NCBI GenBank assembly: GCA_946902985.2
Contig: OX336396.1
Span: forward strand, 233,749,297-233,813,296
Origin: Meconema thalassinum
Taxonomy: Eukaryota > Arthropoda > Insecta > Orthoptera > Tettigoniidae
Direction of reading: 5' to 3'
Length of the DNA: 64,000 bases
Shown: piece after piece, positions 52,777 to 62,648 of the stretch
Layout of the letters: every line of letters begins with the position of its first letter
How positions within the stretch are numbered: position 1 is the stretch's first letter
Notes under the pieces: model-generated
What the model saw: the letters and a program-made list of their open reading frames with translations, nothing else
Databases searched by the model: none
Told to the model about the DNA's origin: nothing
Program-made: the position numbers and the translations under genes

Positions 52777-53127
52777 TAAATCCTTCTGTCTGTTAGGTAG
52801 TCAGCCCGAAGGCTGGTTGGATCCTCAAAAAGTACCGCCGTTAGGTTATGTGAGTAGATACCCACAGAAACCCAAGGCAGCGCTATTTTGAGGCGTTCTA
52901 GGCAAGAAGAGGAGTGAGGTAGTTTGCCATTGCTTTCCTCACTGAGTCAGAACAGTAGTCCTAACCCTATGAGTTGAACCTTTCACAGCATTCACAGGCA
53001 CTGCCTGTGCCCCGAATGCGATTACTAAGCACCACCCATACCTCAGTAGCTTCCATATATTCACAGCCATGAGTGAGACTGAGACATCGGTGAAAAGCCA
53101 CCTTTTACTCTAGCCTGTGCCAATACG
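52777..53127. repeat. Unassigned repeat inserted in HINE-f
   Basis: The HINE sequence GTAAATCCTT / ATACGAATGTTAATCC is continuous in copy d (reverse complement of about 13455-13480) but is split here by about 350 bp. The insert contains CAGCCCGAAGGCTGGTTGGA and GGTAGTTTGCCATTGCTTTC. It has no gene or tRNA head that I can see and no clear target duplication. I think it is a dispersed repeat but cannot name it. Confidence 0.5.
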
Positions 53128-53467
53128 AATGTTAATCCACTTTCATCTAATTTATTTCAATTGTTTCCATAACCACAAGATGGCAGCTGTACGAAATTTT
53201 AAATCTCCTTGTTACTTCTTTTGTCCTAATCATGCGATTGAAGTTTGAATGCTACACCTACACAATAATCCTCATGTAACAGTACATAACTCTAGGACCT
53301 ACATATATAAAATCCAATATGGCGACCATCCGAAATATTTAGTCGGTTCTCAATATCTACGAATTTATTACAGCAATCAAGCTGAACTTTTGTATGTAGA
53401 TAGAGGCAATTAACATAGGTAGGATATATGAAAATAGGCTGTATATTTCTTCACGGAACTACTTGTT

Positions 53468-54457
53468 TCCTCTTCAGATCCGAGGTCAAGGAATTTGAAA
53501 AGAAGAGTACTTCTTTGTTTTTCTGACATAATAATGATCTCAACATCTTACATTTGGAGAAAAACGAAATATTTATTTTAATTTTAACCTGCAACCCACC
53601 CCGGCTTCACCCGGGAACCGTTATGAATGCATTACGTGATAAGCTCTTTTTTCTTCGATGTCAATGAACTACGACCTATATCCGTTTTACGTCTTGGCAT
53701 GATGGGTTAAAATCACTGACTACACTATTAATTATATTATCATGGAGATGCATATGCAACAAATTCTTGTCAGACGTAATTTAAGAAGGACAAGGTGCAT
53801 GAAACACAAATCCACCTTCCGTCCAATCTTAACTTGACTGTGTATGTTGTGGAACGAAAAGTTTACAGGCGAAATTAAGAAAAGCCGAGTTGCATTTCTA
53901 GAGAAACTCCAAAGACAACCACTTTTCTCTGAAGTCTTAACTCAACACCACACGGCAGTTTGCTGCTGGCTGTATCTGGGGTAATAGGCTCGCCCGCTAG
54001 CTAGGCTGTAACTGGGGTGATAGCCTCGCTCCTAGCTAGCTCGTAAACTGTCGCCTCAGTAATTGAATGAAGGTTGTTGGAAGAAATGAAACCGTAAAAA
54101 CACTTATAGCGGGCGATGTATTAAAGATAGAGATATGCTCTCGCGGACTTTTTTTTGTAGAACGTTTCATGCTGAACAATTCTTACACTCATAGTATAAT
54201 GATATTTTTAACGGTTTGCCCAGCGTAAGCTCAAAAAACGCACGGACGCCAGTATTTTTTTCGACTTTTTCACTGAAATCGTTACAGCTTGGCTTCTTTT
54301 GATCATTAATAAATTATTTTCTACAGAAACCTTCCCTGAGATATCCTTAACAGAATGGTGAAAACCGCATCAAAATCCATCCAGTGGTTCTCGAGATTAC
54401 CCGTAACATCCAAGAATCGGTAGCTGTGTTTTATACTAAGTATGCACGTATGTGCAC
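53468..54457. other. Unassigned DNA with a possible dispersed repeat
   Basis: No coding sequence is recognised. A GC-rich block AACCCACCCCGGCTTCACCC (about 53590-53613) contains the hairpin-like CCCCGGCTTCACCCGGG. A later segment reads GAATGGTGAAAACCGCATCA and AAATCCATCCAGTGGTTCTC (about 54353-54395). Phrases like these are common in dispersed arthropod repeats. A short duplication (TAGCTAGGCTGTAACTGGGG-like, 53965-54050) is also present. Confidence 0.4.
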
Positions 54458-54664
54458 TTATGTGCACCTCAGGTCACAGTTCAGTGTACATTTCTGATAG
54501 TTCTCAAAGCAATTGTTCTTCATTATGCACAAGTACTTTACACTTGTAACTGGTGATCTTGACTTGCATCCTGGAAAACGGCACTTTGAGGCAAAGTTGT
54601 CGTCATTATAGTGGGGTAGGGGTCCAAAACCGTTATGTCGAACGTTAGCATCTGGCTGAGGCAC
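54458..54664 (-). pseudogene. piggyBac transposase C-terminal Cys-rich domain
   Basis: The frame contains a partial C-x4-C (CRFPGCKS) and then KYLCIMKNNCFENYQ, the pattern of the RING/PHD-like zinc domain that ends piggyBac transposases and helps recognise the transposon ends. Some expected Cys residues are missing, consistent with decay. Confidence 0.65.
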
Positions 54665-54731
54665 TACTCTCCTTTGCCTCTTGGATGTTAGGCTCTTCGC
54701 CCGTGTTCTCCAATCTTGATTCTCGACTCAG

Positions 54732-55115
54732 TCAACCTAACTTAAGTGCTGATCCACATTGGTGCACAGTTCCCCCTTCATAGTGAATCATTGATCTAGC
54801 GACAGCGAGACGGTGAGCAAGAAGTCCGAGTACATCTTCCTTCGGAATTTCTTCTTGAACACAAAAGCGCCTGGACATAAGCCAGCAGTTCACAATTACT
54901 AGATCAATGAAGTGGTTGTAAGCCCTTACTGGCCAATTGCAGGTCCACACATCAGTTCTGTAATAGGCCACAAGCCTATCACATATGTCTGTTTTCTCCC
55001 AGTGTGTACCTGCTACGCGTCTTGGTAGGTGTGCCTTTACCAACTGAAGAGCCCAATTGGCACGCTGGGGCGAAACGCTAGCAATGTGTTGAGTTATGCT
55101 GGACATTTTTATCAC
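54732..55115 (-). pseudogene. piggyBac transposase, late catalytic-core segment
   Basis: Reads KTDICDRLVAYYRTD, equivalent to the conserved (M-G-G-V-)D-x-x-D-x-x-x-x-Y-Y segment, then WPVRAYNHFIDLVIVNCWLM, the following helix. The upstream part overlaps the 302-bp tandem duplication, whose boundary disrupts the frame. Confidence 0.7.
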
Positions 55116-55788
55116 TTTTAGTGTTAATTATAATGGCTCAACGGACAATACTCATTTTGTTTCTCTTTCGAGAACTTTTGATTGTATTCAATGCCAAAGC
55201 AAGGTTTATTGTTTTTGGAAGTGGAGTTTTTGACTCCGGTGGTGCACTGGCATGCTCGTGACGTGGCCACACATGTGGCGAGGCGTCTTGCATGGCCTTC
55301 TCATTGTGTACCTGCTACGCGTCTTGGTAGGTGTGCCTTTACCAACTGAAGAGCCCAATTGGCACGCTGGGGCGAAACGCTAGCAATGTGTTGAGTTATG
55401 CTGGACATTTTTATCACTTTTAGTGTTAATTATAATGGCTCAACGGACAATACTCATTTTGTTTCTCTTTCGAGAACTTTTGATTGTATTCAATGCCAAA
55501 GCAAGGTTTATTGTTTTTGGAAGTGGAGTTTTTGACTCCGGTGGTGCACTGGCATGCTCGTGACGTGGCCACACATGTGGCGAGGCGTCTTGCATGGCCT
55601 TCTCATTGTGTACCTGCTACGCGTCTTGGTAGGTGTGCCTTTACTAACTGAAGAGCCCAATTGGCACGCTGGGGCGAAACGCTAGCAATGTGTTGAGTTA
55701 TGCTGGACATTTTTATCACTTTTAGTGTTAATTATAATGGCTCAACGGACAATACCCATTTTGTTTCTCTTTCGAGAACGTTTGATTG
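55003..55788. repeat. 302-bp tandem duplication in piggyBac (about 2.6 copies)
   Basis: TGTGTACCTGCTACGCG begins at 55003, 55305 and 55607, giving exact 302-bp spacing. The two full copies differ at very few positions, and the third is cut at about 55788. Each copy contains transposase sequence plus about 110 bp that ends CATGGCCTTCTCATT. That last part is not seen outside the duplication and may be filler or transposase sequence lost elsewhere. Confidence 0.9.
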
Positions 55789-56069
55789 TTATAATTATTA
55801 ACAATAGCTGGTCGTGATACATCAATCTTTTTGTTATCTTTCTTTGACCATCGCAGGCTTGTGTCCGCCGGACTGCTTCTCACTCTAGTCGACAATAGTA
55901 GTACGGACTTACTGTCCTTCCATTTCAGTACATAGACATTCTCAACCTGCCGAACACTGTCATTCCATTCTCCCCTGTTTAAATCTTTGTCACTCTTCAT
56001 TTTCTTCGATACAGGACCAATCCTATTTATCATAACAGTGCCTGTGATGTAACCAGGGCCATATTTCAA
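55728..56069 (-). pseudogene. piggyBac transposase, central segment
   Basis: Starts GYITGTVMINRIGP, the conserved ATGTVRxNR block that follows the second catalytic Asp, and continues with VYVLKWKDSKSVLLLST (the K-W-x-D-x-K-x-V strand) before the PAIVNNYN segment. The continuation crosses into the tandem duplication. Confidence 0.75.
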
Positions 56070-56193
56070 AATAGGCTAAGTAGGCTGCAGCCTAGAGCGG
56101 CAAATTTTCAGGGGCAGCAGTTGGGCAATATATTCAAAAGTTGAAATGAAGTATTTCAGACGTTAATAATATTTTCCGTACGAATTTAAGAAA

Positions 56194-57603
56194 AACAAGA
56201 AGTTCCGTGACGAACTAAAGAGCCTACTTTTCTTAAAATTTAAGATTCATGCCTATGATTAATCTATATGGATATATCTAGAATAATGACGAAATTAAGT
56301 TGCTAATATCGAAATTTCTAATTAGTTCGAAATACTGTATACCTGGCAAAATGTAGCCTAATAGAGCACAACAGTTGGCAGCCCTGGTGACTGAATATAT
56401 TCTTAGTTCCATCTCTTAAGGTACATTTGGTTGGAGCCCAATGAATAGCATGGACGTTACATGCAGTTAAACATTGGATCTAACAGCGCGCGTAAAATCA
56501 TGTTGGCAACGGTGTCATGCATGTAATGGTGAGAAATAATCTGTAATAATATGATCTATTGTTGTGCCAATTTTGAATGAAATCCATTAGTTAGTATAGA
56601 AGTTACATGCATTTTAAAATTGGACCTATCAGCAGGCTTAGAATCATGTTGGCAGCACTGACGTATATTAGTTACTCCAAATTCATCTAGAATGCCAGGT
56701 ACTATACGTGTGCAAAGTTTAGAGCTATTGGCATGCATACTTTCTGATATATTGATATTAGGGTAACAAAAATAGAGACAGCACATATTAACAGTTGGCA
56801 GCCCTGGTTGCTCTTAAGAATACGCATTTAAAAATTGTTATCGTACACATAGCACATACGAAATTTGGTTGAAATCCAAATGATAGTATGGAAGTTACAT
56901 GTATTTAAATTTGAGCTCTCAGCAGGCTTAGAATCATGTTGGTAGCACTGACGTATATATGTTACTCCAAATTAATATAGAATGTCAGGTACTATATGTG
57001 TGCATAGTTTAAAGCTGTCGGCTTGCATACTTTCTGATATATTGGTATTTTGGATAAAATAAATTAAGAGCATTTATTAACAGTTGGCAGCCCTGGTGGG
57101 TCTTAAGAATACGCTCAGTCATATGTGGTTACGTACACATACAATATACGAAATTTGGTTGAATTCCAATTTATAGTGTAGAAGTTATATGCATTTAAAA
57201 ATTGGACCAATCAGCAGGCTTGTAATCATTTTGGCAACACTTCCATGTATGACCTCCTGGAAATTAAACTGCAATATTATTATCTATAAGTATGCCAATT
57301 TTTAAATAGCTCCCATTCATATCTTCCAAGATATCCAACATGGAGCTCAAATTTCAATTGCGATTTTTTTAGCAGTTGGTAGAACTGACATCATTTTCAA
57401 ATATAGCCGTGAGATATTCAGGTATATATCTTTACTCCTACCAAATTTTGTTTCGATTTCTCCAGCCGTTTAGGAGTTGATAGGGGGGGGGGGGGGACAC
57501 ACACACAGCCAGCCAGACAGACAGACAGACAGACACACATTTTCCCGATCTCATAAGACTACTTTCTCCTCATTCTTGCAAAATGTGAAAAGTAGGCTAA
57601 AAA
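56194..57603 (-). mobile_element. HINE-g: subfamily 1 element, intact
   Basis: On the minus strand it starts at about 57603 (TTTTTAGCCTACTTTTC with a mirrored arm near 57550-57575), followed by a GTCTG/CAGA microsatellite (57505-57537) and a G run. It ends at 56194 with the hairpin AGTTCCGTGACGAACT (plus-strand view) and AACAAG. It is 1.41 kb and collinear with HINE-b and with HINE-a minus its pogo insertion. Confidence 0.7.
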
Positions 57604-58043
57604 TATGTTTTAGTCCTACATAACCTACTCTCTAAACAAATATAACAAAAACGCTTTCATATGAAGACATTATTAACGAGTTTGCCATTAAGAAATCTCG
57701 TAAGAAAGCTATGTAAATTTCAACATCAAGATTACGTGGGGTGAGTTGTTTTAGAGAAGTTTGTATATTTTTCAACACATAATCCAGTAATTAACTACAT
57801 TTTGTGTAATTTCATTTAACCACGTAGGATAACTTAATTCAAATTGAACACAATTCTTCAATTACGCAAAAGACAGTCATTACTTAGCATTAAAATATAA
57901 GAATTTGTGTAAAATAGTGATCACTGATCCTCAAGAACAAATTAATTAATGAAGTTGGAAACCCATTTCATTTTTAATGTATCTTAAAAGAAGTAAGTAA
58001 AAAAACAAGTAGATAACTAATTTCATTATAAAATTTACTATGT

Positions 58044-58358
58044 GAAAAATGAAAATCCACAGCCTGCTTCCAGTCTCCGACCGGGTCAGGAATGGAATGA
58101 ATGAAGCCGCGAGGATATGAACTGTGCCGGCTGCCGAGGCCTGACGCACTCCTCTGGGGCAATGATTAAATGAATGACAGATGAAATGAAATGATTGTGG
58201 AGAGTGTTGCTAGAATGTAATTTTGACAGGGAAAACCGGAGTACCCTGAGAAAAACCTGTCTGCCTCCGTTTTGTCCAGCACAGATCTCACTTGGAGTGA
58301 CCGGGATTTGAACCACGGACCCAGCGGTGAGAGGCTGCCGCCTAAGCCACGGAGGCTG
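58044..58358 (-). repeat. tRNA-derived SINE, family B (copy 3)
   Basis: It is flanked by the perfect 16-bp target duplication ATAAAATTTACTATGT (58028-58043 and 58359-58374). It has the same head and body as the copies at 20.8 and 39.6 kb, with two small deletions (near 58107 and in the head near 58336). Confidence 0.9.
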
Positions 58359-58556
58359 ATAAAATTTACTATGTAAACATTTAAATAATTGTAGTTTTAT
58401 CTAAACTAAATGTACATTCTGATTGAAAAAGTTGTAAACGCCAATGCACTCTGTCCCTTTGTTGTGTACAACATATATGGACTATAGAGGGGGCGGCAAA
58501 TGGACTTTAGCCTATAGGCGGCATGCTCTTAAATCCGGCCCTGCTGCTAACTTCAA

Positions 58557-58795
58557 ATTTGTGAAGAACCGATCAGTATAGAATGTACAATCATTATACT
58601 TTGGATCCATGCGACACAATAGCCTAACAATGCTTGCACCAAGGCCAAATTATTTCAGCTCATTCTCATCGACCGTGTCTTTCCCAACATACAGATGAAA
58701 GCCAAGCACAGATACATCCCTTGCCGCTAGAACAAAGTTCTTAAGTCCGACAGGATTTGGTTTTGATGCACAAACTGCCTAAATTTCCACCTTCC
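58557..58795 (-). pseudogene. piggyBac transposase, DDE-region segment
   Basis: In the minus frame the residues KPNPVGLKNFVLAARD are followed by a FHLYVGKDT-like stretch, then a LGLGASIVRLL-like segment with one stop, and finally CTFYTDRFFTN, the conserved (V/F)YTDNFFTS motif whose Asp is catalytic. It lies between SINE E and the hAT-like insertion. Confidence 0.65.
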
Positions 58796-58804
58796 TGAGA
58801 AAGG

Positions 58805-59274
58805 TTGGTTGGTTCCTTAGTTTAGGGGCTGCGACAACGCGGTCATGTAGTTCCGTGTACTTTGGGTGTGTGTCTGATAACCGGTGTTAATTGTGATGGC
58901 TGTATGAGTGTTTGTTCTTTGTGATTCAGGTAATTCCTACTTTTGCTACCAAATACTACCGTCCACGACACGTAGCTGCGGACTTTGCTACTAAGTACCA
59001 TCACAGTCAGCTCCTGGCGGTGATCGTTGGAACTAATATAGCGTTATCAACCTAACCTACAAATTTTAGCTTCCACAAGTGTAGTTAGTGGAAGGTTCTT
59101 TTTCATGCCATAAATCTATGACAAGGGACCGTCGCGTCGGCTTCACTTCCATTCCGAAGGAAGGCATACTGAGAGATTATTAATCCTCTTAAAAATCCGA
59201 CGACTTCAGCCGGGTTTGAACCCGCGATCTTGGGCATAGAAGTCAGCAAGCTACCAACTACGCCATCGAAGCCG
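58805..59274 (-). repeat. tRNA-derived SINE, family E (copy 3), complete
   Basis: It is flanked by the perfect 15-bp target duplication CCTTCCTGAGAAAGG (58790-58804 and 59275-59289). Read on the minus strand it begins GGCGGCTTCGATGGCGTAGT (A-box region) and has the B-box GGGTTCAAACCCGG. Its 470 bp set the family's full length. It is inserted in piggyBac coding sequence. Confidence 0.9.
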
Positions 59275-59376
59275 CCTTCCTGAGAAAGGAATCATCTGCT
59301 CATCAATGGAGAGATGAGTTGGGCGAGGTAGGGAATGGCATTTGCTCAGAACACAGTCTAAAATGGTTTGTACTTT

Positions 59377-59740
59377 TCACCGTTTATCTTTACCCTCAGA
59401 ACGGTCCACCTCGTTATCTGCGAAATGGAGATACTTCCTCAGCTCGAAATATCGATCCCTTGTCATAGCCTCCAAAATATGTGGAACTGCCAGATCTTGT
59501 GACCAATACATTCCACTCTGGGGAAACTTCACTGTTCCCATTAGAACCTGTATTCCAGTGAATTTCACAATCTCCTTCACTGTAGTACACACAGATCTGT
59601 GGTTGCGTTTTCGGACAGAAATCAAATTGTTCTGGTCTGCTACAAGTTGCCAAATCTGTAAATTGAAATACTCAGTGAATAGAGCTTCACCTGAATCTGC
59701 AAGCAGTACCTTATTAGTAGCAACTCCACGCGGTGCCATT
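59377..59740 (-). pseudogene. piggyBac transposase, predicted exon 2 (N-terminal domain)
   Basis: The frame reads MAPRGVATNKVLLADSGEAL, then EYFNLQIWQLVADQNN, VKFTGIQVLMGTVKFPQS, YWSQD and MTRDRYFELRKYLHFADNE. This is the conserved N-terminal domain of piggyBac transposases (dimerisation/DNA-binding region and the M-x-x-x-R-F-x-x-I/L-x-x-x-L-H-F block). It stays open to the position where SINE E interrupts downstream coding. The acceptor TTTCAG lies just upstream of the ATG, so that ATG is probably internal and not the true start. Confidence 0.75.
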
Positions 59741-60390
59741 CTGAAACAACATTGCATACGTTACTACAGTATAGCAAAAATGAATGCCATTTATCAAATC
59801 AATCATTACCCTAATATAATTATGAAGGACTGCTTTTGAGTCAGCATAACATTATTATCAGACATTTCAGTACTATAGAGCTATAATAATAGTAATATCG
59901 TATGGCCTCGGATGCCGGGTGCAAGCTTTGTTATTTGACACCCAGAGGGTAGCTTGCATGTCGAATTTCGTTGCTCCTTGAAGCACTATGAAAGTCAAGG
60001 AGGTTAGATATCTAAGCTCCTTGAACGCTATAGTGCTTTCTAGTAGAGAAATGAGGAACTTGGTGTTGGCGGAAACTCCCGAGATAAATTTTTTCCATCA
60101 TGAATACGGCCTACTGAATTCAAATGGGTTCTTTGACATACGTGTCGTATTTTTGCCGCCTTTCAAAAATCACTTACCACGGCCAGGAGCGAACCTGCAA
60201 CCTTGGGGTTAGTAGACTGACACGTTAACCACTCACCCACCGTGGCAAGCTACTATAGAGGTAATAAACCTATGATTGAGGAATAACCACCAGATTTTTC
60301 ATAATTTGTCATCTGGTATTGTAGATTGGAATAAAATCAGTTAACTCCAACACTGCAATAATTATGGAAACAAATGAACTGAAAACTTAC
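59741..60390 (-). other. Predicted intron of the piggyBac transposase gene
   Basis: On the minus strand the donor AAAGA/GTAAGT (60395-60385) and the acceptor TTGTTTCAG/AATGG (59749-59736) have good consensus. Splicing joins the acidic N-terminal frame and the conserved domain in the same frame across a split Glu codon. SINE F and its target duplication occupy 380 bp of it, so the original intron was about 270 bp. Confidence 0.55.
59881..60250 (-). repeat. tRNA-derived SINE, family F
   Basis: It is flanked by the 10-bp target duplication TACTATAGAG (59871-59880 and 60251-60260). On the minus strand it opens GCCACGGTGGGTGAGTGGTT with an A-box (TGAGTGGTTAACG) and has the B-box GCAGGTTCGCTCC, closing with CCTGGCCGTGG as an acceptor-like segment. 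It sits inside the predicted intron. The family is not seen elsewhere in the window. Confidence 0.85.
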
Positions 60391-60580
60391 TCTTTAAAAA
60401 CCCATTGCAATTCTCTACGAGATGTTGTAACACTAGGTTCAGGCGAGTTTGTCGTGCCATTTCAGTCTGGATCATCTATTTCAGGTTCTGATGAGACTTC
60501 ATCTTCATCATCTGGTACCTCCAGAGACTCACTTATGTATTCATCATCACTAGAATCTTAGAATTCTTCATCACTATTGT
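60391..60580 (-). pseudogene. piggyBac transposase, predicted exon 1 (acidic N-terminus)
   Basis: The minus frame reads DSSDDEYISESLEVPDDEDE, then VSSEPEIDDPD, one in-frame TGA, and a Ser/Thr/Arg tail up to the predicted donor. An acidic Ser/Asp/Glu-rich start is usual for piggyBac transposases. The start codon is not clear. The ATG-initiated plus-strand frame covering this region (60364-60561) is a shadow. Confidence 0.55.
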
Positions 60581-60826
60581 TTAGAAGAGTCCTTATATCA
60601 CCAACACAGAGTTGCCAACATCTCAAACCTCAAAATACCAACTTCCCACTCAGAATGTCCCTTTTCACTAGAAAATATCCCACGTAAAAGTTTATTTTGT
60701 TCAAAACAAATGTATAATGAATCATTTCAAATGATCTTGTCGACTTCATCGTTATACTTTGGTCTACCGTTATGCGTTACGGTTACGGCGTATATGACCT
60801 CATCATGTTGTTCAGTACATATGCAC

Positions 60827-61503
60827 TGAGTTTACTCCTGGGGTCTGGCGTCATGCGATATGGAGACGGCGAGTGCGTGACGTCATGCAGCAGAGTGCAC
60901 CTCCCGCTCTCCGTTCCCCGCGCGGGAAGCCTATCTTAAAGGGTAATGGAGTTGTTCAGTCTGAGTTTACTCCTGGGGTCTGGCGTTATGCGATATGGAG
61001 ACGGCGAGTGCGTGACGTCATGCAGCGAGTGCACCTCCCGCTCTCCGTTCCCCGCGCGGGAAGCCTAAGTTAAAGGGTAATAGAGTCTGTTGAGTCTGAG
61101 TTTTCTCCTGGGGTCTGGCGTTATGCGATATGGAGACGGCGAGTGCGTGACGTCATGCAGCAGAGTGCACCTCCCGCTCTCCGTTCCCCGCGCGGGAAGC
61201 CTAAGTTAAAGGGTAATGGTGTCTGTTCAGTCTGAGTTTACTCCTGGGGTCTGGCGTTATGCGATATGGAGACGGCGAGTGCGGTGACGTCATGCAGCAG
61301 GTGCACCTCCCGCTCTCCGTTCCCCGCGCGGGAAGCCTAAGTTAAAGGGTAATAGAGTCTGTTGAGTCTGAGTTTACTCCTGGGGTCTGGCGTTATGCGA
61401 TACTGAGACGGCGAGTGCGTGACGTCATGCAGCAGAGTGCACCTCCCGCTCTCCGTTCCCCGCGCGGGAAGCCTAAGTTAATGGGTAATGGAGTCTGTTG
61501 AAA
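60827..61503. repeat. 135-bp tandem repeat, five copies, with CRE sites
   Basis: TGAGTTTACTCCTGGGGTCT begins at about 60827, 60962, 61097, 61233 and 61369 (spacings 135, 135, 136 and 136). Each copy carries GTGACGTCATGCAGC with the full CRE palindrome TGACGTCA, then GTGCACCTCCCGCTCTCCGT and the palindrome CCCGCGCGGG. GC content is far above the surroundings. The array lies upstream of the piggyBac transposase (minus strand) and is bordered by CATTTCAAATG-type palindromes (about 60723 and 61544). It could be a promoter or enhancer array or a satellite seed. Confidence 0.85.
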
Positions 61504-62580
61504 GAGTCCTGGGGTTTCGAGCGAAGCGTTTGTAGCATGCGTCATTTGAAATGATATAAAGTCTAGTCTCTCAGACTGACTGTATCTTTTTTTTTAATGA
61601 ATATTTCACAAAATCACAAAACATAAGTTTCGATCTCCAAAAGCACACAAAACCGTCTGTTATCGCTCAAGCGGCAGTTGGCGATTGTAATGTAATACTC
61701 TACTTCTGTGAAAGGTTTACTTATATTCTATCGGCTTGGATGAATCGTAGCTATTGTGCACGTCTCTTATAAAATCGGCAAAATATCCCAGCCACCTCAT
61801 TATTTTTGGTCAATTAATGCACATTTCCACAAAAATATTCAAGGAGATCATAAAATCAACGTGATACTTAAAATGTAGTCAAGTTTATAAAATTTATTCT
61901 GGCTAATAATAATCTTAATGCTTATTAAATACGGACTTACCAATATGAGAAGTCGGTCTTGCCGCCATCTTGTCAATAATGCAACTTTTATTGTCTGCAA
62001 CATAAGCTTGATCAGCCTGCTGCTGCTATCTACCATAGATATCAAGAAGTCAATAGTACACAATCGTGTATGTGAGGTCAAAGTGCAGATAAATCAAATC
62101 CCTACACAGAGAAAAATGAAAAACCAAAGGTGCACATATGTGTACCCCAGGTCTGAAGAGGTAAAGGGAAGCCTAACCTGATCATGTTACTTTCCAACCA
62201 TTTATTTACCATTCAGGAACAATTAACAGGAACTAATTGTATTTCTTCAGGGATTTCCCTTGATGTTCTCGCCATACTTAAACACGGTTTTTTTTGAAAA
62301 TTAGAAAATGATAGATTTTTACCGAATGATAAAAAACAGCATTTTTATGAATACATCAGACAAAATTAAACTAAAGATTATTTTGAAAAACGGCTGTGAT
62401 ACATAAATTATTATTATTCATCGTATGGTTTTAGGTAGATTTCATTAGAAAACTAACTATTGCAATGGGTACCATGTTTCGACTTCCGGAAAATTTCGAC
62501 ATATCTTCGCGTTTCACATCCCCCAGACTCCATAACCACCGTCAGTTCAAAAGTTTATATATAATTTATGTATATATGTA
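61504..62580. other. Unassigned AT-rich DNA
   Basis: No gene or transposon end recognised. GTGCACATATGTGTACC-like sequence near 62131 resembles TATGTGCACTTATGTGCACC near 54450 at the other side of piggyBac, so subterminal piggyBac sequence is possible but not shown. Confidence 0.4.
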
Positions 62581-62592
62581 TCTATCTATCTA

Positions 62593-62645
<53 letters not shown>
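62581..62645. repeat. (CTAT)n/(TA)n microsatellite
   Basis: A short CTAT run passes into about 25 TA dinucleotides. Confidence 0.9.

Positions 62646-62648
<3 letters not shown>

Larger units (their letters stand above)
38614..53467 (+). mobile_element. HINE-f: subfamily 2 element, host of LTR element 2
   Basis: The 5' end (TTTTTGGCCTATTTTAAA, mirrored arm, TG microsatellite 38671-38720) is at 38614. The 3' end (GAAAATAGGCTGTATA, hairpin, ACTTGTTT) is at 53467. The body has CAACATGGCGGC and CAAGATGGCGG blocks about 145 bp apart. It is interrupted by SINE B (39617-39950), LTR element 2 (40100-52729) and an unassigned repeat (about 52777-53127). Removing these leaves roughly 1.8 kb collinear with copies c and d. 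Confidence 0.65.
56054..58543. mobile_element. hAT-like MITE inside piggyBac
   Basis: The ends are CAGGGCCATATTTCAAAATA on the left and TTAAATCCGGCCCTG on the right. As inverted termini they match over CAGGGCC(A/G)(T/G)ATTT, a sequence start (CAGGG) typical of hAT elements. The flanking 8 bp share only TAAC (GATGTAAC and CTGCTAAC), so the target duplication is imperfect. Removing HINE-g and SINE B leaves about 750 bp with no gene. The element interrupts the transposase between the TNLKLA and GYITGTV residues. Confidence 0.5.
54458..60580 (-). mobile_element. piggyBac transposon, broken and invaded
   Basis: Pieces of one transposase occur in the right order on the minus strand: acidic N-terminus (60580-60391), conserved N-terminal domain (59740-59377), central DDE region (58795-58557 and 56069-55728), late core (55115-54732) and Cys-rich C-terminus (54664-54458). 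A 650-bp intron is predicted between the first two. Insertions are SINE F in the intron, SINE E, and a hAT-like element itself containing HINE-g and SINE B. A 302-bp segment is duplicated. I could not identify the TTAA flanks or terminal repeats with confidence. Confidence 0.7.

Noticed and set aside
60364..60561. Plus-strand Ser-rich 65-codon frame
   Set aside because: The minus strand reads an acidic N-terminus in order with the other piggyBac pieces, which is the better explanation.
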